Shown in pieces: positions 20,161-30,595 of a stretch of DNA of 64,000 bases. The DNA comes from Apiotrichum sp. Y4204 (taxonomy: Eukaryota > Basidiomycota > Tremellomycetes > Trichosporonales > Trichosporonaceae), in assembly GCA_025531455.1 (NCBI GenBank), contig JAMYHL010000024.1:186001-250000 (forward strand). The letters run 5' to 3'. Position 1 is the first letter of the stretch, and each line of letters opens with the position of its first letter. The position numbers and the translations under genes were made by a program. The notes under the pieces were generated by a model. That model saw nothing but the letters and a program-made list of their open reading frames with translations. It was not told the DNA's origin and made no database searches.

Positions 20161-21851
20161 ATGACCCGACCGCGCGGCCGGGACACTCTCCCCCTCTCGA
20201 TGACCAAGGCGGACACGACGCGCGCAATGGGCGAGCTGACGCTCTCACGCCGCACCGCACACCCCCTCTCAACCCCCCACCACCCGGTACCACTACCAGC
20301 AGACTACCTCCAGCGCATTCTGGCGTATCAGCTCCTCTTCCGCGCCCTCGCAGTCGTCATATATCTCGCCGACGTCTTCTGGTGGTATGCCCGCGGGACG
20401 AAACACGCGTATCTCTCCTACCTCGCATACTTCATCTTCTGGATCCCGTCACATACCGCCGCAATGCTCGCGCTCGGCCCGCGCGGCGCCCGCGGCGCGC
20501 GTCGTGCAGCCGCTATTCTCGCTGCCGTCGCTGCACACTCTCTTGAAGCTTTCGTACTCATTTCCACAGTGTTCAACCCCCAGGTCTGGGGGGCAGACAA
20601 GCTCCGCTTCCTCGTCTGGCCGGTATGTGCTTGTGGTACTGCAGTGACTCACCTCAGACCGCGACCCAGGGGTTTGCGAATGCGCTCATGGCGCTCTTTG
20701 CCTTTTTCGCCGTTCTGCGCCGGAGACAGCGGGGCGAGACGCGCATTGCGGTCGCTGACGTGCTCTCTACCGCCCTCCCCGCAGCAGATGCCGCATTCGT
20801 CCTCTCCCTCCTGACAGTGCACTGCGTGCCCGTCATGGCCGACCGCGACTCGCGCACCGTGCTCGCCCTCACCGCCCTCCTGAATTTGTTTACCCTCCAT
20901 GTCCGGTATTTGACATTTTCCCGGGGCGTGGGGGGCATCGCCCACTTGCCCGGAAACTCCCTCTTTGCGGCGATCACGCTCGCAGACGCACCGGCCAAAG
21001 GCGCCGAGCTGCAGCGCAAGATGGGCGTCGAGATCCCGGGCCTCGAGGAGGAGCACGAGCGACACGACGAGCATCCCCCGCTCCAGACAACGTACCTTTT
21101 CCATCTCGCGCGTCTGGTAGTAACAGCGTTTGCGTGGGACGCCGCACTCTACCGAACAAGGATTACGGCTCTCGTCGCCGCGCACCCTTACGTTGCGGTC
21201 CTGGCGTTTGCAGGTGCATATGCTGCTCCGTCGACGCTTCGCGACCTCCCGCAGGCGCAGCTCGCAGCCGCCATGTTCGGAGTCGACGCCCTGCGCGGCG
21301 TTGCGCTCGCCACTGTCGGCGGGTTCGTGCGCTGGCTTGTGATCGCGCTCCGCTTTGGCGTGAGCAACTCGGAGGGGACGCATGCCGAGGCGCAGGCGCA
21401 GGCCGTCGTGAGTTGCCGTAAATTACTCAAAAACTCACACCAGATCGTCCTCACCCTCCTCACACTCCTTTGTGTCCGCACAGCGCTGTCACTTAGCTTT
21501 TTCACGACGTCGCCGGGCGGCCGGGCCGCACGCGGCGCAGTCGTCGCCCTGGCGCTGGCGCCGTGGGTGTTGTACAGGGTATACCTCCGCCTCGGGCTGC
21601 CCGTCTCCCCGGCGTCGCTGCTGCCGTACCGCTGGGCCTACGATTTCCCGACAATGGGCGCCGGGCGGGTCCTGGGTATGCTCCTGTCCCCGATAAGTGC
21701 CTTGGGGGTGTATCGCTGCGCCCGGGAAGTGTGGACCGCCAACGCGGACGCAGCCAAGATTCGGGGCGTCGACGGTCTCCGCGCTGCCCTTCTTTTAGAA
21801 CGGAATGAAGAGCTCGCGCCCGGTCTCCCCACCGCGCGCCAGCGGCTGTAG
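20161..21851 (+). CDS. Multi-pass membrane protein of unknown function (539 aa), 3 exons
   Basis: Exons are 20161-20622, 20658-21407 and 21444-21851; the introns are 35 and 36 nt with GTATGT and GTGAGT donors. The second intron is a multiple of three and could be mistaken for coding sequence. After a basic N-terminus there are about ten hydrophobic segments, for example LLFRALAVVIYLADVFWWYA, YLAYFIFWIPSHTAAML, ANALMALFAFFAVL and VVALALAPWVLYRVYL. A short charged loop (EEEHERHDEH) lies mid-protein. I do not recognise the family and see no transporter signature. The gene sits between FBL4 and the oppositely oriented FBL5; their stop codons are 73 bp apart. Confidence 0.75.
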
Positions 21852-21924
21852 AGCTATAGCATAGAATACATCTGTATCGAATATGTCACGATCACTAGCG
21901 AGCAGGCCAGAGTGCAGCCCGAGC

Positions 21925-22851
21925 TCACTCGACAGTGTGCAGCGCAAAAGCCTCCTCGCCCACTGCGGCCCGATACTCGTCGCGCGTGAGGAATGTCAAG
22001 CTGCAGCACCCGACAGGCAGGGCAGGCCCTTCACACTCAACCCTCTCCATAACCGCAGCCTCTACGGCAGCACGTATCCCCTCCTCGATCCCCATCTCGG
22101 GGGTAACACCAAGCCACGCTGGGCGGAGCCGCTGCGTATCCACCAGCACGCAGGTCGCTGCTCCTCCACCCGCAATCGCATCCACAACACCGGCAAGCAT
22201 CCCGCCCCTCCGCGTGGCAGGCCACACCCCACCGCCGACCTGCGGCTCGCGGTGCGTCGCCTTCTCCGTAAACACAAACACGAGCTCGCACCCGTCTACC
22301 GTATACGCGGGGATAGACGCGGTCGCAAGCCACGGCCGGTTCGGGTCGAACCGGACATTGAGGACCGCGCGCCGCGTGCCGGCGAGGATCGGCACCGTGT
22401 CGGCCGCGACGCCGTCCTCGCGCTCGGTAATAGTCGTAAATACCACAATCTCGGCGGCGGGGAGGACACAGCTCCGCGCGAGGGGTCCACCAGGCGCAGC
22501 GCGGTACCGGACTACCTGGAGGGTATGTGATTTCGCTAGGCGGGAAAGCGCGGGATGGCGGGGATATCCGTGCGGGCCGAGAATGTCGACTGTGCGGGCG
22601 GCGCCGAGGCTCGTACAGGACTTTATCCCGCCGCGCCGGAGGGCGGGGAGCGTTCCGTCGCGAGAAGCCACGCGGGCAGCCCCGGGAGAGGAGGGGTTGG
22701 TGGTGAGGACTAGATGGTGCGCTAGGGCGTTGTCGGCGCGGGCTTTTAGAGAGCGCGAGACGCGCCGGAGGGCCAGGAGGGAGGCGCGGGGGGAGAAATC
22801 GAGGATTAAGTCGATGATGTGCGGGTAGGATGTGTGGTCTAGCACTGTCAT
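21925..22851 (-). CDS. FBL5: compact F-box-like family protein (308 aa), intronless
   Basis: The start at 22851 (MTVLDHTSYPHIIDLIL) puts the F-box-like block at residues 9-50 (PHIIDLILDFSPRASLLALR, then RVSRSLKARADN). Conserved blocks follow: ARTVDILGPHGYP, LQVVRYR, TRRAVLNVRFDPNRP, CELVFVFTEKA, CVLVDTQRLRPAWLGVTPE and the C-terminal FLTRDEYRAAVGEEAFALHT. It is one of the most canonical and compact copies and a good reference for the family. It is head-to-head with FBL6 across 348 bp. An SCF adaptor role is inferred from the N-terminal block. Confidence 0.82.
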   Translation of the reverse strand: MTVLDHTSYPHIIDLILDFSPRASLLALRRVSRSLKARADNALAHHLVLTTNPSSPGAARVASRDGTLPALRRGGIKSCTSLGAARTVDILGPHGYPRHPALSRLAKSHTLQVVRYRAAPGGPLARSCVLPAAEIVVFTTITEREDGVAADTVPILAGTRRAVLNVRFDPNRPWLATASIPAYTVDGCELVFVFTEKATHREPQVGGGVWPATRRGGMLAGVVDAIAGGGAATCVLVDTQRLRPAWLGVTPEMGIEEGIRAAVEAAVMERVECEGPALPVGCCSLTFLTRDEYRAAVGEEAFALHTVE

Positions 22852-23199
22852 TGAGAGTGGGAGGATGGGGGGTTGTGAGTGGAAACAGCTGGACGTTTGT
22901 GGATCTGTGAATTGTGGATTTGTTGATCGGTACGTCAGGGGGGGCCCCGGAGTGGAGGTCGTCCAGTGCGAGCGAGGGGTCTGGTGGCGAGCAGAGGCAG
23001 CTGATGGCGCGAGGACATGCATAGGAGTGTACCATCGGACCTGCGGGGCTCTGAGGACATGTAATGACTTGCAGCCTCACAGCACAGCGCTCGCATCTGG
23101 GGGGAGACCAAATACCGATGTTGGAACTCAAGCTCGCAGATAAAACGCCCAGGCACACATACATCCTACTCTGTTCCCCATTCTCCCATTCCCACCATC
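22852..23199. promoter_or_regulatory. Shared divergent promoter region of FBL5 and FBL6
   Basis: A 348-bp interval between two start codons pointing outward. No consensus elements could be assigned by eye. The close head-to-head spacing makes shared control plausible (inference). Confidence 0.45.
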
Positions 23200-24405
23200 A
23201 TGAAGGTAAGAGCCCAATACTCCCCACATACCATCCAGAACTTCAAGACCTCCGAGCCAGCGGCAGTCATCGACGCAGCAGGCTTTCCGCACATCATCGA
23301 CGCAGTGCTCGATGCCGTTCGGCCGTCGCCCGCCGCCTTCCTCCCCCTCGCGAAGGTGTGCCGCGCGTGGCGAGACACTGTCTACAAACACATATTTTCC
23401 GAAGTCGGCATCACTCCCATTGAGGGGTATCTCCCCAACTCGGCGATCAGGCGCTTGCTCGCGTACCGTCTTACTACCGTCACGGAGCCGGTGTTGCGTT
23501 TCGAGCTCAAGGTGGCCAGCGACCTCGGGGTCGAAGCTGACCACCCTTGCTTTTCAGATATTTACACGGGTGCTAATCCCTTTGACCTCCGCACCTCCTC
23601 TGACCGCCGTCATGCCGCCAAAATCCGGTACAAGAGCCCATCAGTCGCGCCTCTCGATTTGGAACCTTCCCTTTCGGATTGTCTGCTCGCCGCTGTTGGT
23701 GTTCTTAACCTCCACGGAGAGGTTCTCAACACCTTCTTTGCCCGACTTGCCTTCCCAAACGTACGTGTGGTGCGCTGCAGCCAGCATCACATGTTTCTTC
23801 CTTCCCGCGAGTTTCCCATCGTGTCCAGCGCAATGATCATCCATGTTACCGGCTCCGCGAGGCCTCGTGGCGTGTGGCTCCGACTGGCAGACCTTAACCC
23901 GCCCTGTATAGATCAGCACGGCCTCACCACACCCATTCCCCACCGTCCTCTCGTCGTAGTCACTTACGGCCTGTGTGAAAGCAGGTCTTTCTATCAATAT
24001 GCCGATCCGTTGTTGGTTTTCGAGCGCCATCTCCCTCTGGTCTACAAGTGCGTCGTCACCAGAGGATGTCAAGGAGTATGAGTTGGGGTCGACCCCTGGC
24101 AGCGAGTATGTGTGCGTCCTTCTCAATCAATCCAAAGCAAATCTGCTACCCCTCTGGTTTACACTTCATGTGGCGCCGGCATTGGCCCAAGTGGTCGATA
24201 ATGCCACATTGCGTTTGTGGTCGATCTCACCTTCAACCCGCGCGTGGCTCCGGCCATCACGCACACCCAGCTTGCCACGGAGTTCAAAGAGAGTGTATCT
24301 CAAAGATTCGCCAATTTTGAGGGATCCGAAGCAGCGGGGAAGAACATTGACAACGCATTCTCCTTTCTCTCCCACGACGAGTACCGCGCCAAAGTCCGGA
24401 CATGA
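23200..24405 (+). pseudogene. FBL6: F-box-like family member with disrupted frame
   Basis: The ATG at 23200 opens 293 codons with an F-box-like block at about 29-70 (FPHIIDAVLDAVRPSPAAFL, then KVCRAWRDTV) and later PLVVVTYGLCESRS, ending at a stop at 24079-24081. Coding character then continues in the +1 frame (SPEDVKEYELG to AQVVDNATLR, about 24050-24208) and returns to the original frame at about 24210 (FVVDLTFNPRVAP), ending FSFLSHDEYRAKV at 24405. Two compensating frame changes explain this better than a simple intron, since no good donor/acceptor pair restores both. A 33-nt in-frame intron right after ATGAAG (GTAAGA donor at 23206, CCAG at 23238) is possible. The terminal signature is truncated after the V. 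It may be a recent pseudogene or an assembly error. Confidence 0.6.
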
Positions 24406-24982
24406 GACGTACCTCCTCCACACGCGCCCGATGTGCTTCACCTCTGGCTCCAGCAAGGGCCGCCACCTCACCGCCCCTTGCGGGTGTGCCCCGAGGATGT
24501 ATCCTGAATAGGCCGCGTCGCGATGCGGTCATTTGTCGCGCGGGCCTGGGGCCGCGGGCCGGCGGACACGAACCTGCAACCCTTTGTTCAATACTTCTCA
24601 TCGTCCTTATCGTTCGTTTTACGCCGAGTGTCATGTGGACTGCAACAAGAGGTTTGTTTCCACCAGGAGTCTCCCCCTACTATACCTTGCAAATCTCATG
24701 AGCAGCCTGTGTATAGATTCGTCCTCGTGTAGAGCTCTTGTGGTATGAAACTGGTTTACTTGTCGAACAGAGGTCACGCTGAGCAGCGTTGTGAAGGATC
24801 TGTTGCACCTGTGAGGCAAGTAAGATGAACGGTCAGTATCCCACATCAACATATTCTTCATGCTGCATTCGTTTGAGTGTACTTGGCTTATACTTTACGT
24901 TTCACTCGATTGTACACTTCTATCTTCTGTGGTTGTAGACCACTTTAGCAAAATACAACTTTGTCCAACTGGCGTCAATCAC
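24406..24982. other. Intergenic between convergent FBL6 and FBL7
   Basis: 577 bp between two 3' ends. No supported gene; ORFs here are short and without motifs. Confidence 0.55.
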
Positions 24983-26149
24983 CTACTCCCTTGTCTCCAT
25001 CTCAAACTCGTCCTCGTCAACAGTGGCGCGATACTCCTCAAGTGTCAGGAAGCGGAGATTCTTCGTCGGATTCGTCGAATCAAACCCGACGCCCTGGGTA
25101 AGGAAGATCTCGGCCGCCGTCTCAAGCAAGCACTCATACACGTCCTTGCTCTCCACATCCTCAGGCACACCGAGCGCGCGGTTCCCCATCGCAGCCGCAT
25201 CCACCACCGTGACCTTCAACCGCGCGTTGCCGAGCATGCCATTGATCGTAGGGTTGAGGATACCCAGCGGCGGGCGGCGGAGGATGTGGGCGTATGCGCT
25301 CGGCTGCCCCAGGTCGGGCACAACGTCGGCGGGCTCGGCCGCGCGGAAAATAAGCACCAGCTCAGCCAGCTTGTGCGAGAGTCCGATGGTTGCAAGGCGC
25401 GACTCGCCGACAAACGGGTCATCCGCGTGGAACGTAATGTTGAGCACCAGCCGCGTCGCGCTCGCGGTCACTGGCGGAATGGGCGCGATCGGCGGCCGGT
25501 AGATTTCCCCCTCGCCAAACGGCGCGCGACCACGAGAACCCCGAACCATCTCCGTAAATACTATGACGTTGCTCGCGCCGCGCACCGTGTCCGGCCAGAT
25601 CATGAATGGCTGCGGGCGCGGCATGGGGGGCAGGAGGCGGAGTGTCTCGATTTGCTTTAGTTTTCCCGAAAACCACGCCAGCGAGCCAGCATACACGTCG
25701 ACGGGACCGCGGATCGACACGACGCGCGCATACTTGAGCACGCCGGGGAATACGTCGTCGCCGGCACATCCCACCTCATCTTGGTCTTGGTCTTGGCCTT
25801 TCGCCTTGGCCTCCCACGCCCGCGAGCAGTCTCCGCCATGGCACGTGTGCCCGCAGTGCCGCACGCGGAGCGGCATACCTCCCCCAGCGGCCGCGACGCT
25901 GATTCCCATCCCGCGGTCCGACGGCGCGAGCGCAATGTGCCGCCACAGCTCGTTGTCTACCCTGTCCCGCCACTCGCGCGACGTTGCGCGCAGCACGAGC
26001 GAACCGCGCGGGCAGACGGACGCAAAGACCGCATCCATTATGTCTGGGTAGTACTTGTGGTCGATGCATGGTGCGCCCGGGGCAAAGGGCGTGCGTGCGC
26101 GCGAGGGCGGATGAGAGGGCGGGAGAGGGAGCGAGATGGCGACGGACAT
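24983..26149 (-). CDS. FBL7: F-box-like family protein with Cys/His-rich insert (388 aa)
   Basis: The start at 26149 (MSVAISLPLPPSHPP) is chosen because the sequence upstream is not family-like. The F-box-like block at about 34-74 includes YPDIMDAVFASVCPRGSLVL and RATSREWRDRVDN. Next is a Cys/His-rich insert (RVRHCGHTCHGGDCSRAWE) at about 92-110 that could bind a metal. Then ARVVSIRGPVDVYAGSLAWF, ATRLVLNITFHADDP, LAELVLIFRAAEP, KVTVVDAAAMGNRALGVPE and the C-terminal FLTLEEYRATVDEDEFEMET. It is intronless, convergent with FBL6 and head-to-head with FBL8. Confidence 0.8.
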   Translation of the reverse strand: MSVAISLPLPPSHPPSRARTPFAPGAPCIDHKYYPDIMDAVFASVCPRGSLVLRATSREWRDRVDNELWRHIALAPSDRGMGISVAAAGGGMPLRVRHCGHTCHGGDCSRAWEAKAKGQDQDQDEVGCAGDDVFPGVLKYARVVSIRGPVDVYAGSLAWFSGKLKQIETLRLLPPMPRPQPFMIWPDTVRGASNVIVFTEMVRGSRGRAPFGEGEIYRPPIAPIPPVTASATRLVLNITFHADDPFVGESRLATIGLSHKLAELVLIFRAAEPADVVPDLGQPSAYAHILRRPPLGILNPTINGMLGNARLKVTVVDAAAMGNRALGVPEDVESKDVYECLLETAAEIFLTQGVGFDSTNPTKNLRFLTLEEYRATVDEDEFEMETRE

Positions 26150-26619
26150 GGTGACTGGATGGAGGAGAGAGTGGTCGAGTGGCCACAAGTGGAGCTCGTC
26201 TGAAATATCAGTCAGTGTGCGTTGTGACGAACTGTTCCGATCATGGTGGGGGGTCCGGATGTACGGAAGTGGGGGGATCTCCCGATCCCCCTGAGCCGCC
26301 CTGGATCCCTGGAGAGCTGGGCAGAGCCACGTGGAATGACGAAATTTTTCCATTTTTGCCACCCGGCCCGCGGATCCGAAGGAGGATGATGAAAGCTGGA
26401 AGGGGATGAGATGAGCTACAGAGCTATAGTAGATGAGGATGAACACGCGCGTGCGAGTTGCCGAGAAGAGCTAGAAGAGATCTGAAGAAAAAAAGAGATT
26501 GCAATCGCACAATCTGCTACTGTTCTTTACTCTCCGCTCCCCGACTCGCGCCAAGTATCGTCTCAACATTGTTCTCTCACTCGTCAACATTCTCCAAAAC
26601 CCAGCAAGAGCCAGTTACA
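26150..26619. promoter_or_regulatory. Shared divergent promoter region of FBL7 and FBL8
   Basis: 470 bp between outward-facing start codons. It includes an AAGAAAAAAAGAG purine-rich run at about 26484-26496 and a CT-rich leader to FBL8. No factor site is assigned. Confidence 0.45.
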
Positions 26620-28713
26620 ATGGGCAGCGACAACAACTCGGACAGCTCGTGGCTCGACGTCGGTGATGACGCGTCGAACGAGGATGAGGTGGTCCTCGTC
26701 TCGCGTCCATTGAGTCCTTCCTTTTCCGTCACGACCGATGAGGCAGACCTACCTGATTATTCGGAACCACAGCTAAAGGCGCCACCAGGTCCGTCCTCGC
26801 CCGGTGTCGAGGAGCTGTACAGTGAGCGAGATCAGGATCACGGGCGAGAGCGAGAACGAGAAGAAGCCACTCGCGAACGTGATGCTACGACACCGCCGAC
26901 ACCAGCGTCACCGCGTACACCTCCTTCACTCTCCACTCCCGAGGAATCACCACTTCCCACAGGTTGCCAACCCCATTGGCTCGCGCCGCTGCCGCCTCAC
27001 GAGGATATCATCGTTGAGCCCGGTGTCTTCCACCCTCTTCATCTACAAGTCGGGGATAACGTCACCCTCGGACCGAATGTCATGGTTGGGCCAGATGTCA
27101 CTGTCGGGTCGAGTATCGACTGGGATCGACCGGAGGCGAGTGGCGATGCCGAGCCTGGGTCTACCACGCCTGTTGCGAGGACAACGCCTTCCAAACGGCT
27201 TGACGGTGTGTCCTGTGATAGCGCTGAAACTCTTTCTGCCGTGAAATCGAGCACGGACGAGCCCGCTCTCCCGAGACAGTCGCCTTCCCGGCCAGCGTCC
27301 CGCTCGTGTGAGGAGGACGTGGTGCCCCAGTTGGCACGTCTCCGCCTACATGAATCCCCGTCCACCTCAAGTACTCAACAACGCGCCTCCGAAACAACCA
27401 TTCAGGATTCCACACTTGCTTCTCGGAAATCACAGCGCGACTGCAGCGGCACCAACAGTCCGCGTCTGCTCGCTAAGGATAAGATTTTCTTGCCGGCTGA
27501 GCAGCCCGCGGAATTCGAGAACCTTAACGCCATCATTTATCCCGACAACGACAATGCCGATAACGACAGTATCACCCGTCCTTCAACCTCGAGGTCTACC
27601 CCAGTAGACTTTGTGATTGATTGTGCTCAGTATCCCAAGATTGTCAACCACATCGTGTCTTTTCTCGACGCCGACACACGACTCGCCTTCCGCGCTACTT
27701 CCAGACGATGGCGCGCTGAGATGGACGGGTTTTTTCACCAACACCTGTTGGTGATCCCGATAAACCCCTCGGGCCAAATGGAGGCGATTGCCGTTACGGG
27801 CAAAGACAGGAAACCGTTCTTTTTCAAGCGAGTTGGCGAGTGCGTACAGCATGTGTCTAAGATTTGAAACGCTAATGGTAGTGCTCCCCTCACTGATCGC
27901 GAGAAATGCATCCTCAACATGGCGCAAACAATCGATATTGACGTGAACGATGGACCAAACCCGTTAAAGGACCACATGGCGGAAGCTGTCGCGCTGCTCA
28001 CTGGAAGGATTAATCCACTTGTTCTGCGTTTGCAATGCCGAAGCATATCCGCGCTCACGGCTGATTTCGGCGATGTGGACACGGCCGTGATATTCCCACC
28101 GCGCGTCAACGCGAGCTCCCCGCAGATGACGCGCAATATCGTCCCACAGAGGAAGCGCAATAATGGCAAGTACGAGTTGACCGGGTCGGGCTTGGTGAGC
28201 GAGTACGCATTTCCGCCAAACATCACATCCGCAGTCATAAGCATTCGCTACGACGAGTCAAACGAACCGCTCCCTCTGCTCTCCGAGTCCATCTCTCTGG
28301 ATCGCATGACAAAGATCACATTCGTCTTTACTCGCGCCCGGCCAGACTGTCCCGTCACCGAGCAGACTATGCCACCGGACTTTCTCCTCAATCCCATTGC
28401 GCGCCTCATCGTGGCCCACCGCGAAGCCAAGATTGTTCTCGTCGGCGTCACCGAGATGCCCGTGAAATGGTTCAGCGCCTCCCGCCTCGGCCCTGACAGT
28501 ATCCTCTCTGCACTCCGGATGGCCATCTTTGCGTCTGTTCGCCTCGAATACGTCCGGTCCGCATCCAAGGTCATGGTCAGCGCCGGGGAGCTACATAGCC
28601 GCATCCAGTTTCTCACTCTTGACGAGTATCGCGAGCAGGTGGGCGACGAGACCTTTGCCTTGCATTCCGAGCCGATTGGGGTTGCGCGCCGCGTTTGTGC
28701 AGTCAACTCGTAA
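26620..28713 (+). CDS. FBL8: two-exon F-box-like protein with hexapeptide-like repeats (683 aa)
   Basis: Exons are 26620-27839 and 27882-28713. The 42-nt intron has a GTGCGT donor, a GCTAAT branch-like site and a TAG acceptor, and splicing restores the frame across the stop at 27865-27867. Residues 1 to about 335 are acidic and Ser/Pro-rich, but at about 144-166 there are four consecutive hexads (VGDNVT, LGPNVM, VGPDVT, VGSSID) resembling left-handed beta-helix repeats. The F-box-like block lies at about 337-378 (YPKIVNHIVSFLDADTRLAF, then RATSRRWRAEMD). Later blocks are AVISIRYDES, MTKITFVFTRARPD, VLVGVTEMPVKW and FLTLDEYREQVGDETFALHS, then an extra 14-residue tail. It is the only family copy with a certain intron. 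Confidence 0.8.
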
Positions 28714-29279
28714 GCCCCGCGAGCACGAGTGGCTTGCGAACGAGGCTGTGCGCAAATTGTACAGGTAGAAAGCAGGATATTGTACCCGCTATGATTTATA
28801 CTGCACTGAAATCTACTACAATCTCAATTCTGTACTTCTTATGCACGGTCCTCTGCAGACAGAAGCTTTTCACGATTACGAGATTAGTACTCGATATCTC
28901 GCGAGGGTTATCGACACACGTCGCTCGAGAAGGGCCGGATAGACGATACACGATAACATCAAACGCCCTTGCTCATCCTCGTCCTCTTTGCTTCTTTCTT
29001 TCTTTACCTTTCTTTTCTTATCCCTCCTCTGCCGTGTCTTGTCTCTCCTCACTTACCTTCTCGTACTCATCCTCTTTGTATTTTTCCTCGTTGTACTCAC
29101 TGCCCGATCCCCACCATCCAGAGCATCCAGTCACCGTGAGCATTTGACCCCACCATTTATAGTGCACGATCATTAACTTTGCAGCCAACGTTCACGTTCA
29201 GCACCTTCGAGGTCCACTTCCAACGTCTTTGTCAACCACCTGCGCTACGTCAAGAGCTCTAGCCTATCCTCAAGCCACA
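28714..29279. other. Intergenic FBL8-FBL9
   Basis: 566 bp, mostly a pyrimidine-rich leader (about 28970-29110) typical of upstream regions in this window. No gene is seen. Confidence 0.55.
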
Positions 29280-30389
29280 ATGTCATTCTCCCCGATAACG
29301 CACCCCGACATTTTCGACCAAATCATCGCCGCTGCCGATCTGTCCACACGCTTAGCCCTCGCCGCGACATGCTGGCGTCTCCGTCGTCTTATCGCGCCTT
29401 ACAATCACCTTGTCCTCCGGTGCCTCGGTGACGGAGTCATTGACGTGCGTGCTGCGCCGACGTGGAAGCTCGAACGTGCAACGGACAGCATGCCCGACGG
29501 CGCGGCAAGGGTCAGACCATGGGAGCGGGGTACGCTGGACAACGATGGTGTGCTGCCCGAGTTCCCGCCCATGGTGTATTCCGGACCACCACGTTCGAGG
29601 TCGAGGCCGGCGCGGCGTCTGGACCCAGCCATGGCACGTTGCGCGGCACTGTTGGCGAACACACGCATCGTCGATGTGGTGGGGCCAGTTTACGACTTTT
29701 GGCTTTTCTGCCGCATGGAAAACCTTCGCACAATGCGGTTGTCCCCCGCATACGGCCACCATCAGCTCATGGAAGGGTTGTTCCCATTCCGCTTGGTGAC
29801 CCCACAAAACACTCTGACTCCCATTACCGATACTGGGGAGTCAATGCTGGACGGTGACAGTGTCGTGAGACACGTAGAAAACGAGTCGGACGTCCCGCGC
29901 TTTGGCGATTATATCACGACTATACTTGTATTCCATGCATTGAAGGCTGAATGGAAGCGTGCCGAGGATCCCGATGCCTCCCTCACCGGGTCGGCCGATG
30001 TCTACAGCTCCCCCTTTATCCTCGCCTACGTGACAGCTATCTACCCTCATGTCACATCAACTGCGGCACAGATTTGGATCGCACTCCTTGATCGCATAGG
30101 ACCTCAACAGGGAGACCAACGAGAAGTGCGCGAACCACACAAGTGGGTCCTTGTTGGCCTTCACGACATGGATCCCGGCGTATTCTTCCCCATCAGCCCT
30201 AATACCAACATGTCTGCTGCCCCCAATCTCGAGGCTGAACTGCGTGCCGTCGCTTGTGGCGTAGTGGAACTCGAATTCTTCACCCTGGCAGAGTACAACT
30301 CCAAATACCCCTTCGACCTCGGCCACTGGCCAGCGCCCGGCGTGGAGGGATATTTTGATCGGTGCGATTGTCATTCAGAGACTGATTGA
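29280..30389 (+). CDS. FBL9: divergent F-box-like family protein (369 aa), intronless
   Basis: The start at 29280 (MSFSPITHPDIFDQIIAAAD) follows CCACA. The F-box-like block is at about 8-46 (HPDIFDQIIAAADLSTRLAL, then AATCWRLRRLI). Family blocks are recognisable: TRIVDVVGPVYDFW, LRTMRLSP, YITTILVFHALK, KWVLVGLHDMDPGVFFP and LEFFTLAEYNSKYPFD. The terminal V....F..ET half of the signature is replaced by a tail ending YFDRCDCHSETD. This makes it the most divergent intact copy. It is convergent with FBL10; their stops are 206 bp apart. Confidence 0.75.
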   Translation: MSFSPITHPDIFDQIIAAADLSTRLALAATCWRLRRLIAPYNHLVLRCLGDGVIDVRAAPTWKLERATDSMPDGAARVRPWERGTLDNDGVLPEFPPMVYSGPPRSRSRPARRLDPAMARCAALLANTRIVDVVGPVYDFWLFCRMENLRTMRLSPAYGHHQLMEGLFPFRLVTPQNTLTPITDTGESMLDGDSVVRHVENESDVPRFGDYITTILVFHALKAEWKRAEDPDASLTGSADVYSSPFILAYVTAIYPHVTSTAAQIWIALLDRIGPQQGDQREVREPHKWVLVGLHDMDPGVFFPISPNTNMSAAPNLEAELRAVACGVVELEFFTLAEYNSKYPFDLGHWPAPGVEGYFDRCDCHSETD

Positions 30390-30595
30390 AATCCATCCAG
30401 TCAAGTCTTCCCATCATCCACTTCTGGTATCAGTAACCAGTCCGGAGAGATTAGCTAGTAGCGAAGTACAGAGGCCGCGTAATGCACAACATTCATACAC
30501 AAGTGGACAACGGAATTGAGAGTTTCGTGCAGTGGTAGTAAGGATTGATCGTAAGGTCGTTTTCTTGTCGCACGGGACATCCATTGTGTCGTCCG

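Noticed and set aside
22037..23164. 375-codon minus-strand ORF overlapping FBL5
   Set aside because: Same strand but another frame; Arg/Cys-rich shadow of FBL5, which carries the family motifs.
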